Notes under the pieces: model-generated
What the model saw: only the letters and a program-made list of their open reading frames with translations
Told to the model about the DNA's origin: nothing
Database searches by the model: none
In this document: in pieces, positions 33,959-41,521 of the stretch
Layout: the number at the start of each line of letters is the position of its first letter
Numbering within the stretch: the stretch's first letter is position 1
IMG/VR virus record: IMGVR_UViG_3300030329_002480
Location: 1-54,502 of that record
Length of the DNA: 54,502 bases
Reading direction: 5' to 3' (one strand)
Origin: a virus
Translations under genes and position numbers: made by a program

Positions 33959-35658
33959 TATCGCCTCCTATACTTGCTTCGTCGCCAGCGGCGTTGGTTG
34001 AGAGTTTTGGTCGTGTTTTTGCGGTGTGCCTCGACTTGATTGTACGTCATGTCTCGGAACAAAAGCACATTTCCCAGACCCTCTGGGGCAGTGTTTTTCT
34101 TATAACGCCTTGGTGCCCGTCTTGCAGCAAGACATGCCAGTTGTAACGCCGAAATCTTATCCCAGTGATGACGATCTCTTCGACGACCGGGTTTTCCCGA
34201 ATGAAGCATCTCCGCTGTAGCCGACCGCTCAACTTGCTTATCCTCACGGTACGAGCCCAGTTGGCCCACAGTATCTTCGTCGTACAGAATCAGCTCGTCT
34301 TTCAATGCATCTTGTAGGTAAGACAGCATCATAGAAACAGATTTAGCAGTCGCTGCCACACCGGGTCTGTATGCCTTCTCGTAATAGAGATTCGGATAGC
34401 CCGCGTCCTCAAGCAAAGCCAAAGTAGCAACACCCACACCGTTACTTTCCACGGCCACAAGGGCGTTATTATACCTTCTTCCCACATCTGAGATTTTCTT
34501 TGCGAAAAGAACAGGGTCTGTGATTCCTCCAAAGGTAGCAACTTGGGTCCATTCTCCATCATACACCTTCAAGACTTGAAAAGAAGCGTGGTCTCGCGCA
34601 GCATAACCAGCGGGGTCAACCCCCATGACGTATACGGCTCCGGCTTCGGGTTTCTCATACTCCATATAGGGGGCATTCCACGGAACTAGCATCTTCTCTT
34701 GATGTCGCTTTAGTAGCGAAGAGTGGAACACAGACCCAATGTTGGAGATCCAACAACTGATGTCGTCATACGGGTAGTAGACCTTAAATAGGTCTGGATT
34801 GCGCCGGATTTCGGCGTCAGTCTCTAGCATTAAACGACGAAATGCAAGATTTTCTTTTTTTAATCCGAGATGTCCGTATCTTTCTAAAAGACGAATCTCT
34901 TCATTCTCCAATGCCAAGTTATCCGGCCATTTACGCTGGTTTAGCTGCCCATCCCAAAAAGGAAAGAATGCATACACCCACCTACCGAGCCCCAGTTTTG
35001 CGTCCCTACACTGGTCTCTCCACCACTCGGTAGATGGCTCGATGATCGGAGCCGGGGTAGATTCTAATAAAACAAGAGAGTGATCCCTGTTAATCATGGA
35101 GGGATAAATCATTGAAAACTGATGACCAGCATTCCGCCAGTACGGCAACTCAGACCCGTGAAACGAGTCAGGAGACTGTCCGATACCCACCGCTCCAGAT
35201 TCACCTGACAGAACACGCATTTTCCCACCATGCTGAAACGTCAACTGACGCACCTCACGGTTGGGAACCGTCTTTGCTCTTACGGGTTCTGGCCACTTGC
35301 TATGCGTTAAGTGGATACGACGATGCAAATACTCGGCCCGGTCGCGATTATCTGCGATACAGACGTGATCGTGTCCGGGGGTGTACGCAGAGCGAACATA
35401 CCCACACAACTCAGACGTAAGGCTCTTACCCCCCTGACGGTAGCCCAAGAGAGTCAGCCATTTTGTTTGGCCAAGGTCTGTCTGCGGAGGATTTGAGTAA
35501 TAAGACACAACCGTCTCTTGCAGGCGCTTGGTGATCGCAAACGGATCGTAAGCATGCTCCTGACCCGTCTTCTGATCGATAATCTTCGCGTAGGCACGGA
35601 GACTGATCGCCGGGTCACGGAGAGCCTCTAAGGCTTCGTCCTCAAGAGGTAAGCTCAT
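33958..35658 (-). CDS. terL: Terminase large subunit
   Basis: The start at 35658 (MSLPLED) is chosen because it overlaps the previous stop (TAATG); a GTG 24 nt upstream is the alternative. The 566-residue protein has a terminase P-loop RQGGKS (74-79), followed by a Walker B-like strand LVLLEST. The nuclease domain shows VMGVDPAG near residue 345, VAVESNGVG, and a final HHWDKISA segment carrying the last acidic residue. It would cut concatemers and pump DNA through the portal encoded nearby. The packaging type cannot be read from sequence alone. Confidence 0.9.
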   Translation of the reverse strand: MSLPLEDEALEALRDPAISLRAYAKIIDQKTGQEHAYDPFAITKRLQETVVSYYSNPPQTDLGQTKWLTLLGYRQGGKSLTSELCGYVRSAYTPGHDHVCIADNRDRAEYLHRRIHLTHSKWPEPVRAKTVPNREVRQLTFQHGGKMRVLSGESGAVGIGQSPDSFHGSELPYWRNAGHQFSMIYPSMINRDHSLVLLESTPAPIIEPSTEWWRDQCRDAKLGLGRWVYAFFPFWDGQLNQRKWPDNLALENEEIRLLERYGHLGLKKENLAFRRLMLETDAEIRRNPDLFKVYYPYDDISCWISNIGSVFHSSLLKRHQEKMLVPWNAPYMEYEKPEAGAVYVMGVDPAGYAARDHASFQVLKVYDGEWTQVATFGGITDPVLFAKKISDVGRRYNNALVAVESNGVGVATLALLEDAGYPNLYYEKAYRPGVAATAKSVSMMLSYLQDALKDELILYDEDTVGQLGSYREDKQVERSATAEMLHSGKPGRRRDRHHWDKISALQLACLAARRAPRRYKKNTAPEGLGNVLLFRDMTYNQVEAHRKNTTKTLNQRRWRRSKYRRR

Positions 35659-36563
35659 TATCTCAAGTACTCCGAAACCCACGTAACTGGAGCAGACAAA
35701 ACTGGTTGCAGTTCGACGCCCGGAGAGAACATAGTGACGTAATCACCGGATTGAACCTTAGGTTTAGATTGTCCGGGGCGGATTACGGGGTGCCAGTTAC
35801 TCGGAGGGATGTACCTTCCGGTTAGCTTTTCTAGTTGTTTTGCGGCATGCTCATCCCCTTCAACAAGAATGCGCCACATGAGGCCACCGGGGACAACCCC
35901 CGTGGCACCGGGAACACTGCCACTTTTTGGATAAGCGTATGCTTTGGGAGCAATATCAATCAGCCTGTCCCCTTTGTCGATCACATGAACAGTTTGTCCG
36001 GGGTCTAGCCCTCGTGACATCGGGTGCGACCACTTCATCTTCTGTCCGAGTTGTGGGGTCCAGTTCGCGGCCCATTCAGGTGCCTTCTGTGTCGCTTCGG
36101 AAGTAGCCGTCTTCGCCACCGCTTTAGTGGCACCCTCTGCCGCTTCGTCTCCGAAACCAAGAGCGCGCTTAGCTGCTTGCCACGATCTGCCGAGCCTCCC
36201 AAACATAGCTCCCCCCGTTGCCTCTTGTGCAATAGTGGAGATTGGATCTGGAGCTAACTGCTTACCTGCGGTAGCTTCAATGTTACCCAACTGAGGCGCG
36301 CCAAACGTGGAGCGGTACGCCCTCTGCGCGGCTTGCTGCGCCCTGTTGGGGGTCGCGTAAATCTCACCATATTGTTCCGCCACGGATGGTTCCGCTACAG
36401 ATGATTCCGGTGCAGCAGCTTCCGCCATCGCCGCTTGCTGCTTCGCCTGCGAAGATAGCAGCGCATCATACGCCTCTCGGGAAGTGTCTTGTACACCAAA
36501 GGTATTGTCTACCCCCTGTCGTTGAGTAGCCTTCCAGCGTTCGTAGTCGTCCTCGTCAGCCAT
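35658..36563 (-). CDS. Hypothetical protein, 301 aa
   Basis: The start at 36563 lies in a TGATG overlap with the previous gene, and a GTG one codon upstream is possible. The N-terminal half is Ala-rich and helical (QAKQQAAMAEAAA). The C-terminal third (about 170-300) is beta-rich with HVIDKGDRLIDIAPKAYAY and ends WVSEYLR. No family recognised. It directly precedes terL, so it could be involved in packaging or be a virion protein. Confidence 0.72.
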   Translation of the reverse strand: MADEDDYERWKATQRQGVDNTFGVQDTSREAYDALLSSQAKQQAAMAEAAAPESSVAEPSVAEQYGEIYATPNRAQQAAQRAYRSTFGAPQLGNIEATAGKQLAPDPISTIAQEATGGAMFGRLGRSWQAAKRALGFGDEAAEGATKAVAKTATSEATQKAPEWAANWTPQLGQKMKWSHPMSRGLDPGQTVHVIDKGDRLIDIAPKAYAYPKSGSVPGATGVVPGGLMWRILVEGDEHAAKQLEKLTGRYIPPSNWHPVIRPGQSKPKVQSGDYVTMFSPGVELQPVLSAPVTWVSEYLR

Positions 36564-36868
36564 CACTTACCCCGCATGCTCTTGGAGCCCTTGCACTTCC
36601 ACCGTTTTCGCGAAAGGTTGTTGGGCGTGTTGGGATCGTTCCGCTTCGATGCGGGCAGTCTCTTCTTGATGCCCGCAGAGCGAGCGCAGTACGAGTCGCC
36701 TTTGGATGTACCGGGCCTGACGCGGGGGCCTCCATCTTTGGCCTTACCCGCTTGGCCGTAAGACACCTTCTTACCTGATGCTGTGCGTTTAACCTTAGCC
36801 TTGCCCTTACGTGGCTTAAGTGCCTTACGTGCCGCAGCCGTTCTCTTCTTCTTGTAGTAGTCAGCCAT
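36563..36868 (-). CDS. Small very basic protein (DUF6321-like), 101 aa
   Basis: About a third of residues are Lys or Arg. A C-terminal segment GDSYCARSAGI and later NNLSRKRWKCKG form the conserved pattern of small phage proteins of the DUF6321 type, with two cysteines that may bind metal. The first 45 residues are almost all Lys, Arg, Ala and Gly. It is one of three adjacent basic genes (36563-37292) and could coat or condense nucleic acid or be a virion core protein. Function not established. Confidence 0.72.
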   Translation of the reverse strand: MADYYKKKRTAAARKALKPRKGKAKVKRTASGKKVSYGQAGKAKDGGPRVRPGTSKGDSYCARSAGIKKRLPASKRNDPNTPNNLSRKRWKCKGSKSMRGK

Positions 36869-36870
36869 GC

Positions 36871-37110
36871 CTACCTCTTCTTGCCCTTATGTAGTCCGTG
36901 ACGGGCATGTTGGCGACCTTCCTTCGTCGCCTTCTGCTTGGCTTTCTTTGCCGCAGCGTAGGTGCGGTCTTTCATAGACTTGTATGCAGATGAAGGAAGA
37001 TAGGGCTCCCCCGTAGCTTCAGGGCCCTGTGTGCTAGGCTTGCCCGACTTGGTGCGCCACTTCTGTTTGCTCCAACGGTCGAGAGACTTCTGTGTTTCCT
37101 TCTTCGCCAT
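36871..37110 (-). CDS. Small very basic protein (DUF5872-like), 79 aa
   Basis: The protein contains LDRWSKQKWRTKSGKPS followed by GEPYLP, the signature of the DUF5872-type phage protein. The C-terminus is a Lys/Arg/His-rich tail (KKAKQKATKEGRQHARHG). Predicted charge is strongly positive. It is the middle member of the basic trio, separated by 2 nt from its downstream neighbour. Nucleic-acid or virion binding is inferred. Confidence 0.75.
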   Translation of the reverse strand: MAKKETQKSLDRWSKQKWRTKSGKPSTQGPEATGEPYLPSSAYKSMKDRTYAAAKKAKQKATKEGRQHARHGLHKGKKR

Positions 37111-37292
37111 CAGTCTGTATACCCCCCACCCTTCTCTTTGTATCGCTTAGCCAGCATTTGGGCCTTACGGGCAGACCATTGTCCCGGCTTCCCACCTTTT
37201 CCACCAGCCTTGATAGCCGCGTACAGTCGCTTCCGCATCATAGGCTTCGTGTAGTTGCCCGCCTCATTGACTTTGCTTTTCTTCTCGGCCAT
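37110..37292 (-). CDS. Small very basic protein, 60 aa
   Basis: The start at 37292 (MAEKKSK) is preferred to an upstream GTG. The protein has NYTKPMMRKRLY followed by AAIKAGGKGGKPGQWSARKA and MLAKRYKEKGGGY. This layout is familiar from small conserved proteins of marine and environmental phages. Its end overlaps the next gene by one base, and its start overlaps the stop of the polyvalent gene. With its two neighbours it forms a conserved-looking cassette of Lys/Gly-rich proteins. Confidence 0.72.
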   Translation of the reverse strand: MAEKKSKVNEAGNYTKPMMRKRLYAAIKAGGKGGKPGQWSARKAQMLAKRYKEKGGGYTD

Positions 37293-37293
37293 C

Positions 37294-39963
37294 TCAGTCC
37301 CGCCCACGAGGATTATCTATACTCTTTTCTTTCCCCCCAGCTTCCCCCTCCATGGTCCTGCGCGCTGCTTCTGCGGCAGCACCAGCTCCCACCAAAGGAG
37401 AGTATAGTTTTTGTGGCTTCTTAAGTCGCTCACGCAACTCATCTGTCAAAGGGTAGATGTAAGTTCTCATCCTGTCCCCACCCGTCATCGTCGGAAACTC
37501 CCCCCACTCTCGTTTCTTCGCTATTTTCTTAGCGTGACTTGCTACGATCTTATCGTAGAAATGGCGTGCCTTTTCCTCAGGAAAGTGTACATACTGAGTA
37601 ACCTGATATCCGGGAGCAATCGCAACACCGTCGTAGCCCTCGTCAGCGGCCATGCGGAAAAGACGTTTTAGGACCAGAGGCACCCACTCTTGGGTTTTCC
37701 GGTGAGACCCCGCAGCCGTATCGGGGCCCTCTTCTCTTAGTGTGTCCTGAAGAGCCGCAAGACTTAGCTTTTGATCTTCTACCCATTTTTTTTCTTGCGG
37801 CTTAGTGAGGCCGGATGGCATGGTCTCTCTGGATTTAATCAGCTCTTTAAGGCGGGCGATCTCCTTTTTTCGTTGTCGCATCCTCGCTAAGTTGGGTCGT
37901 TCATAGAAATCTTGTGGGCCTTGGTGCCAGTCTGATTGAATCTCATCGATAAATAGGATTCTTCGGCCCTTTTTATCTTTGCGGGTTGTAACTCTCGTGT
38001 GGGCCAAAACGTCCTCAAGAGGCCCGACGTTGTCTCGGTAATGCTCCCTCGGCCCTTCAAAGTGTGTGGCCCTTGCCCGTCCGCCCGGAGCGCGGATAAG
38101 AATCTCTCGGTAGTCTTCGCGTGGGCCCGGTGCGGTATGCACTTCATACGTCGGTCTTCTAACTCGATCGGACCCTATGTCTCTGCTGATCTTCCGTTCG
38201 AGGTTCATCATCTCCGCCATGCGGGGGCTTCTTGCAAGAGCCTCGACAGTATCGAGTGTCCGTATCCGGGTCTTTCTGTCGTTATGTGTTGTCGACTGCC
38301 TCAGTCGTCCCCGCCCAGAAAGACCTTGTAGTACGTCGTGGAAACGGAGTCTTAGCTGCGCTTGCGCGAGTGTGCGGAGAGTATCCTCCACTTGGGATGT
38401 GGTGAGACCTCGATTGAGCATAGCCTGAATCGAAAGACCTAGCGGGCTATGCATGTTGTCTGCGACGTGCCACAGCCAGTCCTCGTCCGACATCTCTTTG
38501 AGGGGCTTAGTGAAATCATACCCACTAATGTAGCCCTTGGCGTCGGCCTTGATCTCCTTCTCTCTGAGTTTCCTTGCCTTCCCTGTCAGAGGCCTAAAAC
38601 CAGTATCCTTAAACGGACTGACGGTCTTGGATCTGGCGTCTCTTAGTCGCCAATATCGAATCCCCGCTCTGGGATCTAACTGATACTTGGTCATTATGTG
38701 TCCCGCGAGGTCTCGCGCCGCATTTTCTGCCTCAATAACCTCAGGTTTCTCCAAGATAGCGTTCGCGTAGTCTTCTATTTCCTTGGTCCATTTTCTGGTA
38801 TCAACAACTTCTTTCAGCAAGTTTTCCGTTGTCTCAATGTCTTGGTGGATGTAGCCTCTATCTTTGTAGAAAGGGCGGAGCGCATGGTCATGATGTTGAC
38901 TCCCCTCTAGTCGCAAGGTGGTCCCGCGAGTCAGTATTTCGGCAAACTTTGGCCACTCGTACATGGGCTCGTCCGCAGAAATCAGCATCGTATTCAGTCC
39001 ACGGTCGAACTCCTTGGCTAAGGGCGCTACAACCTTATAATAAGGAGTTTCGTACACCGCTTTTGTCTCCCTTTCTGCGAGAGACGTTGCACGGTGGATA
39101 AGGTCAGCGTCTAGGTCTCGCTCTGCTGATTGCTGTAACAGCTCGTGTTGGAGCTTATTTCCTGCCTCCGTGTGGGCCGCTTTCAAAGGATGGTGAATGG
39201 CTCCGCCCTTCACAAACTCTTCTAATGGCTGACGCGCCTCACGAACGTGCTCTAAGATCTCATCTTTTGTGAGACTCTTCTTTCCCTGCTCTTTTGCTTC
39301 GCGGACCAAAGCATCAATCTGCGTGTCCCGCATCTCTCCGGCTTTCACTCCCTTACTAAGGAGTGCCTTCTCAACCGTATCCACAGCTAAAGGCTGCTTC
39401 ATCCCCTCAACAACTTCCTCAAGCTGTGAGTAGTACACAGGTGCATCTTCTGCTACTTCCTCAGCGCCTTCTTTCACGGCGCGGCCTATCAGCGGCGTTG
39501 CCGCAGCCTTTAGACCTGTCCCCAAAGCGGTGAGCCCCTTGCCTATGGCGGTGTCCGTTGCGGCTTCTGCGGCAAGTCGTCCTATGACGTTTCTGTTTTG
39601 GGGGTCAGGCAGTCCGGGTGCGGGAACCAACGCCGACCTAGCTAGGCCTTCGCGCGCTTTTTCCTCCATAGGAGGACGCTTAATCACCCCATACCGCTCC
39701 AACATCTCTTGGCGCTTAATCTCTTCGGGACTAAAGGGGGGGAACTGCCTTCGGGCTTGCTTCTCTCGTGCCTCTTGGCCCTCTGGACCCACAGCCAATG
39801 CTGCTGGGTCTTGATAAAAAAAAGACTCCGGGTCACGAGTAGACTTGATATACCGGTCAAACCTCTCCTTCTCCTCGGCATCTTCTTTGGCGATACGGTC
39901 TTGCCTATCTCGAAACGCCTTCATGACAAGTGCCGAGAGGTTGGTTGCGGTAGGAAGGGCCAT
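37294..39963 (-). CDS. Large polyvalent-type protein, 889 aa
   Basis: The protein contains the segment LFIDEIQSDWHQ near residue 670, and further on LVLKRLFRMAADEGYDGVAIAPGYQV near residue 770. These match the Large Polyvalent Protein-associated domain of phages and plasmids, which normally has EIQSDWHQ and K-x2-x-x-A-x-E-x-G-Y-D. The N-terminal 300 residues are helical and charged. Polyvalent proteins are often delivered with the phage DNA and combine several effector domains. Here only one domain was recognised. The gene starts one base before the previous stop. Confidence 0.8.
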   Translation of the reverse strand: MALPTATNLSALVMKAFRDRQDRIAKEDAEEKERFDRYIKSTRDPESFFYQDPAALAVGPEGQEAREKQARRQFPPFSPEEIKRQEMLERYGVIKRPPMEEKAREGLARSALVPAPGLPDPQNRNVIGRLAAEAATDTAIGKGLTALGTGLKAAATPLIGRAVKEGAEEVAEDAPVYYSQLEEVVEGMKQPLAVDTVEKALLSKGVKAGEMRDTQIDALVREAKEQGKKSLTKDEILEHVREARQPLEEFVKGGAIHHPLKAAHTEAGNKLQHELLQQSAERDLDADLIHRATSLAERETKAVYETPYYKVVAPLAKEFDRGLNTMLISADEPMYEWPKFAEILTRGTTLRLEGSQHHDHALRPFYKDRGYIHQDIETTENLLKEVVDTRKWTKEIEDYANAILEKPEVIEAENAARDLAGHIMTKYQLDPRAGIRYWRLRDARSKTVSPFKDTGFRPLTGKARKLREKEIKADAKGYISGYDFTKPLKEMSDEDWLWHVADNMHSPLGLSIQAMLNRGLTTSQVEDTLRTLAQAQLRLRFHDVLQGLSGRGRLRQSTTHNDRKTRIRTLDTVEALARSPRMAEMMNLERKISRDIGSDRVRRPTYEVHTAPGPREDYREILIRAPGGRARATHFEGPREHYRDNVGPLEDVLAHTRVTTRKDKKGRRILFIDEIQSDWHQGPQDFYERPNLARMRQRKKEIARLKELIKSRETMPSGLTKPQEKKWVEDQKLSLAALQDTLREEGPDTAAGSHRKTQEWVPLVLKRLFRMAADEGYDGVAIAPGYQVTQYVHFPEEKARHFYDKIVASHAKKIAKKREWGEFPTMTGGDRMRTYIYPLTDELRERLKKPQKLYSPLVGAGAAAEAARRTMEGEAGGKEKSIDNPRGRD

Positions 39964-40334
39964 TAGTCGTCCGTGTCAGCAGCCAAAGGAGCTTGGGAGT
40001 ATGTCGTGGGGAGCTCAGGAGTCGCCTTCTTTGCTGCCCGGTTGCGGAGGTCGCGAAGCACGTCCCGGTTAGGGGAAGGCTCCTCATCAATCTCTTCATC
40101 CGCAAACAGTGTCTCCACAGGAGGGGGCTCTTCCTCTGGTTCATTCTGCATGTCAACCAGAACTTGCCCTTCTTCGGGTGAGAGTCCCTCGGCATAATCG
40201 CTAAGGGCGTTGTTATACTCTGTCTCCGGGGGAGGCCCAAGCTTCGCCCTCAGTGCGTTCATAAACTCTTCGTTGTCCAACGCACGAAGGAAATCACGAA
40301 TCGTGCCCTCGTCCTTATTTGGGTTGTCCGCCAT
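39963..40334 (-). CDS. Acidic hypothetical protein, 123 aa
   Basis: The N-terminal half (DFLRALDNEEFMNALRAKL) is helical. The centre is Glu/Pro-rich (EPEEEPPPVETLFADEEIDEE), and the C-terminus is Asp-rich. Strong negative charge suggests a DNA-mimic, a scaffold-like role or binding to the basic proteins downstream. It overlaps its neighbours by 20 nt upstream and one base downstream, and is translated from the same operon. No family recognised. Confidence 0.68.
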   Translation of the reverse strand: MADNPNKDEGTIRDFLRALDNEEFMNALRAKLGPPPETEYNNALSDYAEGLSPEEGQVLVDMQNEPEEEPPPVETLFADEEIDEEPSPNRDVLRDLRNRAAKKATPELPTTYSQAPLAADTDD

Positions 40335-40761
40335 TTTTCGCCTCCACCATTACAGGTTCGCGTTTTTCTAGTAACTCGTTTGCATCAAAGTAGTCACCAC
40401 GAAGTTGCTTCGTCTCTCGTTTGACCTGTACAAGCGCAGTCACGATGTCTGTATACGCATCTTGCGGGTTACCCTCAACAGAGTTTTTAGTAGCCATAAT
40501 CGTGAAGTTTAGCTCATGCCATGCTCGCAGTTCTTGTGCGATCACCGGGGTAATGCGTCCTTCGACAAGCGCCGCCATGATCTTACAACTAAACCCGACG
40601 AGGTCGTCGTAGTCCTTAATCGGGTGCTCCTCGACAAACTTGGCAATCTCTTGGCGCTTGTCCTTAGGGACGAGCATCAACCAAGATGAGTAGTCGGCTC
40701 CCGGTGAGGGAGCAGCGCGCGAGGCGCGAGGGTTACTGTTCGATCTGCTTCTTCGTGACAT
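40315..40761 (-). CDS. Hypothetical protein, possible small terminase (148 aa)
   Basis: The first 20 residues are Ser/Arg-rich and disordered. Helices follow (DKRQEIAKFVEEHPIKDYDDLVGFS and ALVEGRITPVIAQELRAWHELNF), with a pattern of an l-x-G-x-I-x-P-x-A-A-type helix seen in phage small terminase or DNA-binding adaptor proteins. The length suits a small terminase and the gene is leftward upstream of terL, but two genes and a basic cassette intervene. No clear helix-turn-helix is visible, so this is a guess. Confidence 0.55.
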   Translation of the reverse strand: MSRRSRSNSNPRASRAAPSPGADYSSWLMLVPKDKRQEIAKFVEEHPIKDYDDLVGFSCKIMAALVEGRITPVIAQELRAWHELNFTIMATKNSVEGNPQDAYTDIVTALVQVKRETKQLRGDYFDANELLEKREPVMVEAKNGGQPK

Positions 40762-41521
40762 GAGGTTCCTCGGTGCGATAAAGTCTACAGCCCTTTGTAA
40801 GTCTCATACGCTTTGGAGAGCCATAAATCAAGTAAGAAAGGTAAGGTGGTGAGCCAGTGAGCCGCTTTGCAAGGTCGGCATCCGCGTAAAAAGGGTTGGA
40901 CTGAAGTGCTGCCAGAAACCGCATGCGCTTCCTCATAGGTACGTCCGTGAGAAACGGAGGATAAACACAGCGTCGGAAATCGGTCCCAGAGGCCCAGAGA
41001 ATATATTCTGGGATGTCCTGTAGGCCTTCGATGCCCAAGTACATAGTTCGGAGAATCGAGCTCTCTGGGAGCCTGTAGCCTTCTGCTATCTGAGGCACGG
41101 TCAGCCCCATGCAGTACAGCAACACCATAAGGAACGCACACATCTGCCGGTCGTTGCGAGCGTAACGGCTTGACATATCGACGTTTGCAATGTCGTGAGG
41201 TGTAGGGATGAGCCGATACTTAAAGGCGGGATAGATTTCTCTAGGCCACTCTGTAGGGGACCGTAAGCAGGCCTCAGACCTTGCCCAGTTGTTAAGCAAA
41301 GGGGTTTTTCTCACCCAATCATAGACACCTGAGTTTGGTCCTGAGGTGGTCTCGAACGTCCACGAGAAGCTTTTCTTGCGGATGTACATGATTGTCGAAA
41401 GGAACGGGTTCCACGATTTGGTTGTCGTCAAATATGGGGTGTAGAGCGTCCTAAGAGCCAGCACATGCGGGCTCTTATTCCGGTCCTTTACCCTAGGTAG
41501 CCTCTGCGTGGGTTCACGCAT
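40733..41521 (-). CDS. Hypothetical helix-turn-helix protein, 262 aa
   Basis: The ATG at 41521 is preferred over an in-frame TTG two codons upstream. It overlaps the primase-helicase stop by 8 nt. A segment MGLTVPQIAEGYRLPESSILRTMYLGIEGL near residues 135-165 has the spacing of a sigma-region-4-like or response-regulator helix-turn-helix. A second LAKRLTGSPPYLSYLIYG near residue 220 is similar. The N-terminal 100 residues are basic and aromatic (SFSWTFETTSG). It may be a transcription factor for late genes or a DNA-binding packaging factor. No family recognised. Confidence 0.6.
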   Translation of the reverse strand: MREPTQRLPRVKDRNKSPHVLALRTLYTPYLTTTKSWNPFLSTIMYIRKKSFSWTFETTSGPNSGVYDWVRKTPLLNNWARSEACLRSPTEWPREIYPAFKYRLIPTPHDIANVDMSSRYARNDRQMCAFLMVLLYCMGLTVPQIAEGYRLPESSILRTMYLGIEGLQDIPEYILWASGTDFRRCVYPPFLTDVPMRKRMRFLAALQSNPFYADADLAKRLTGSPPYLSYLIYGSPKRMRLTKGCRLYRTEEPHVTKKQIEQ

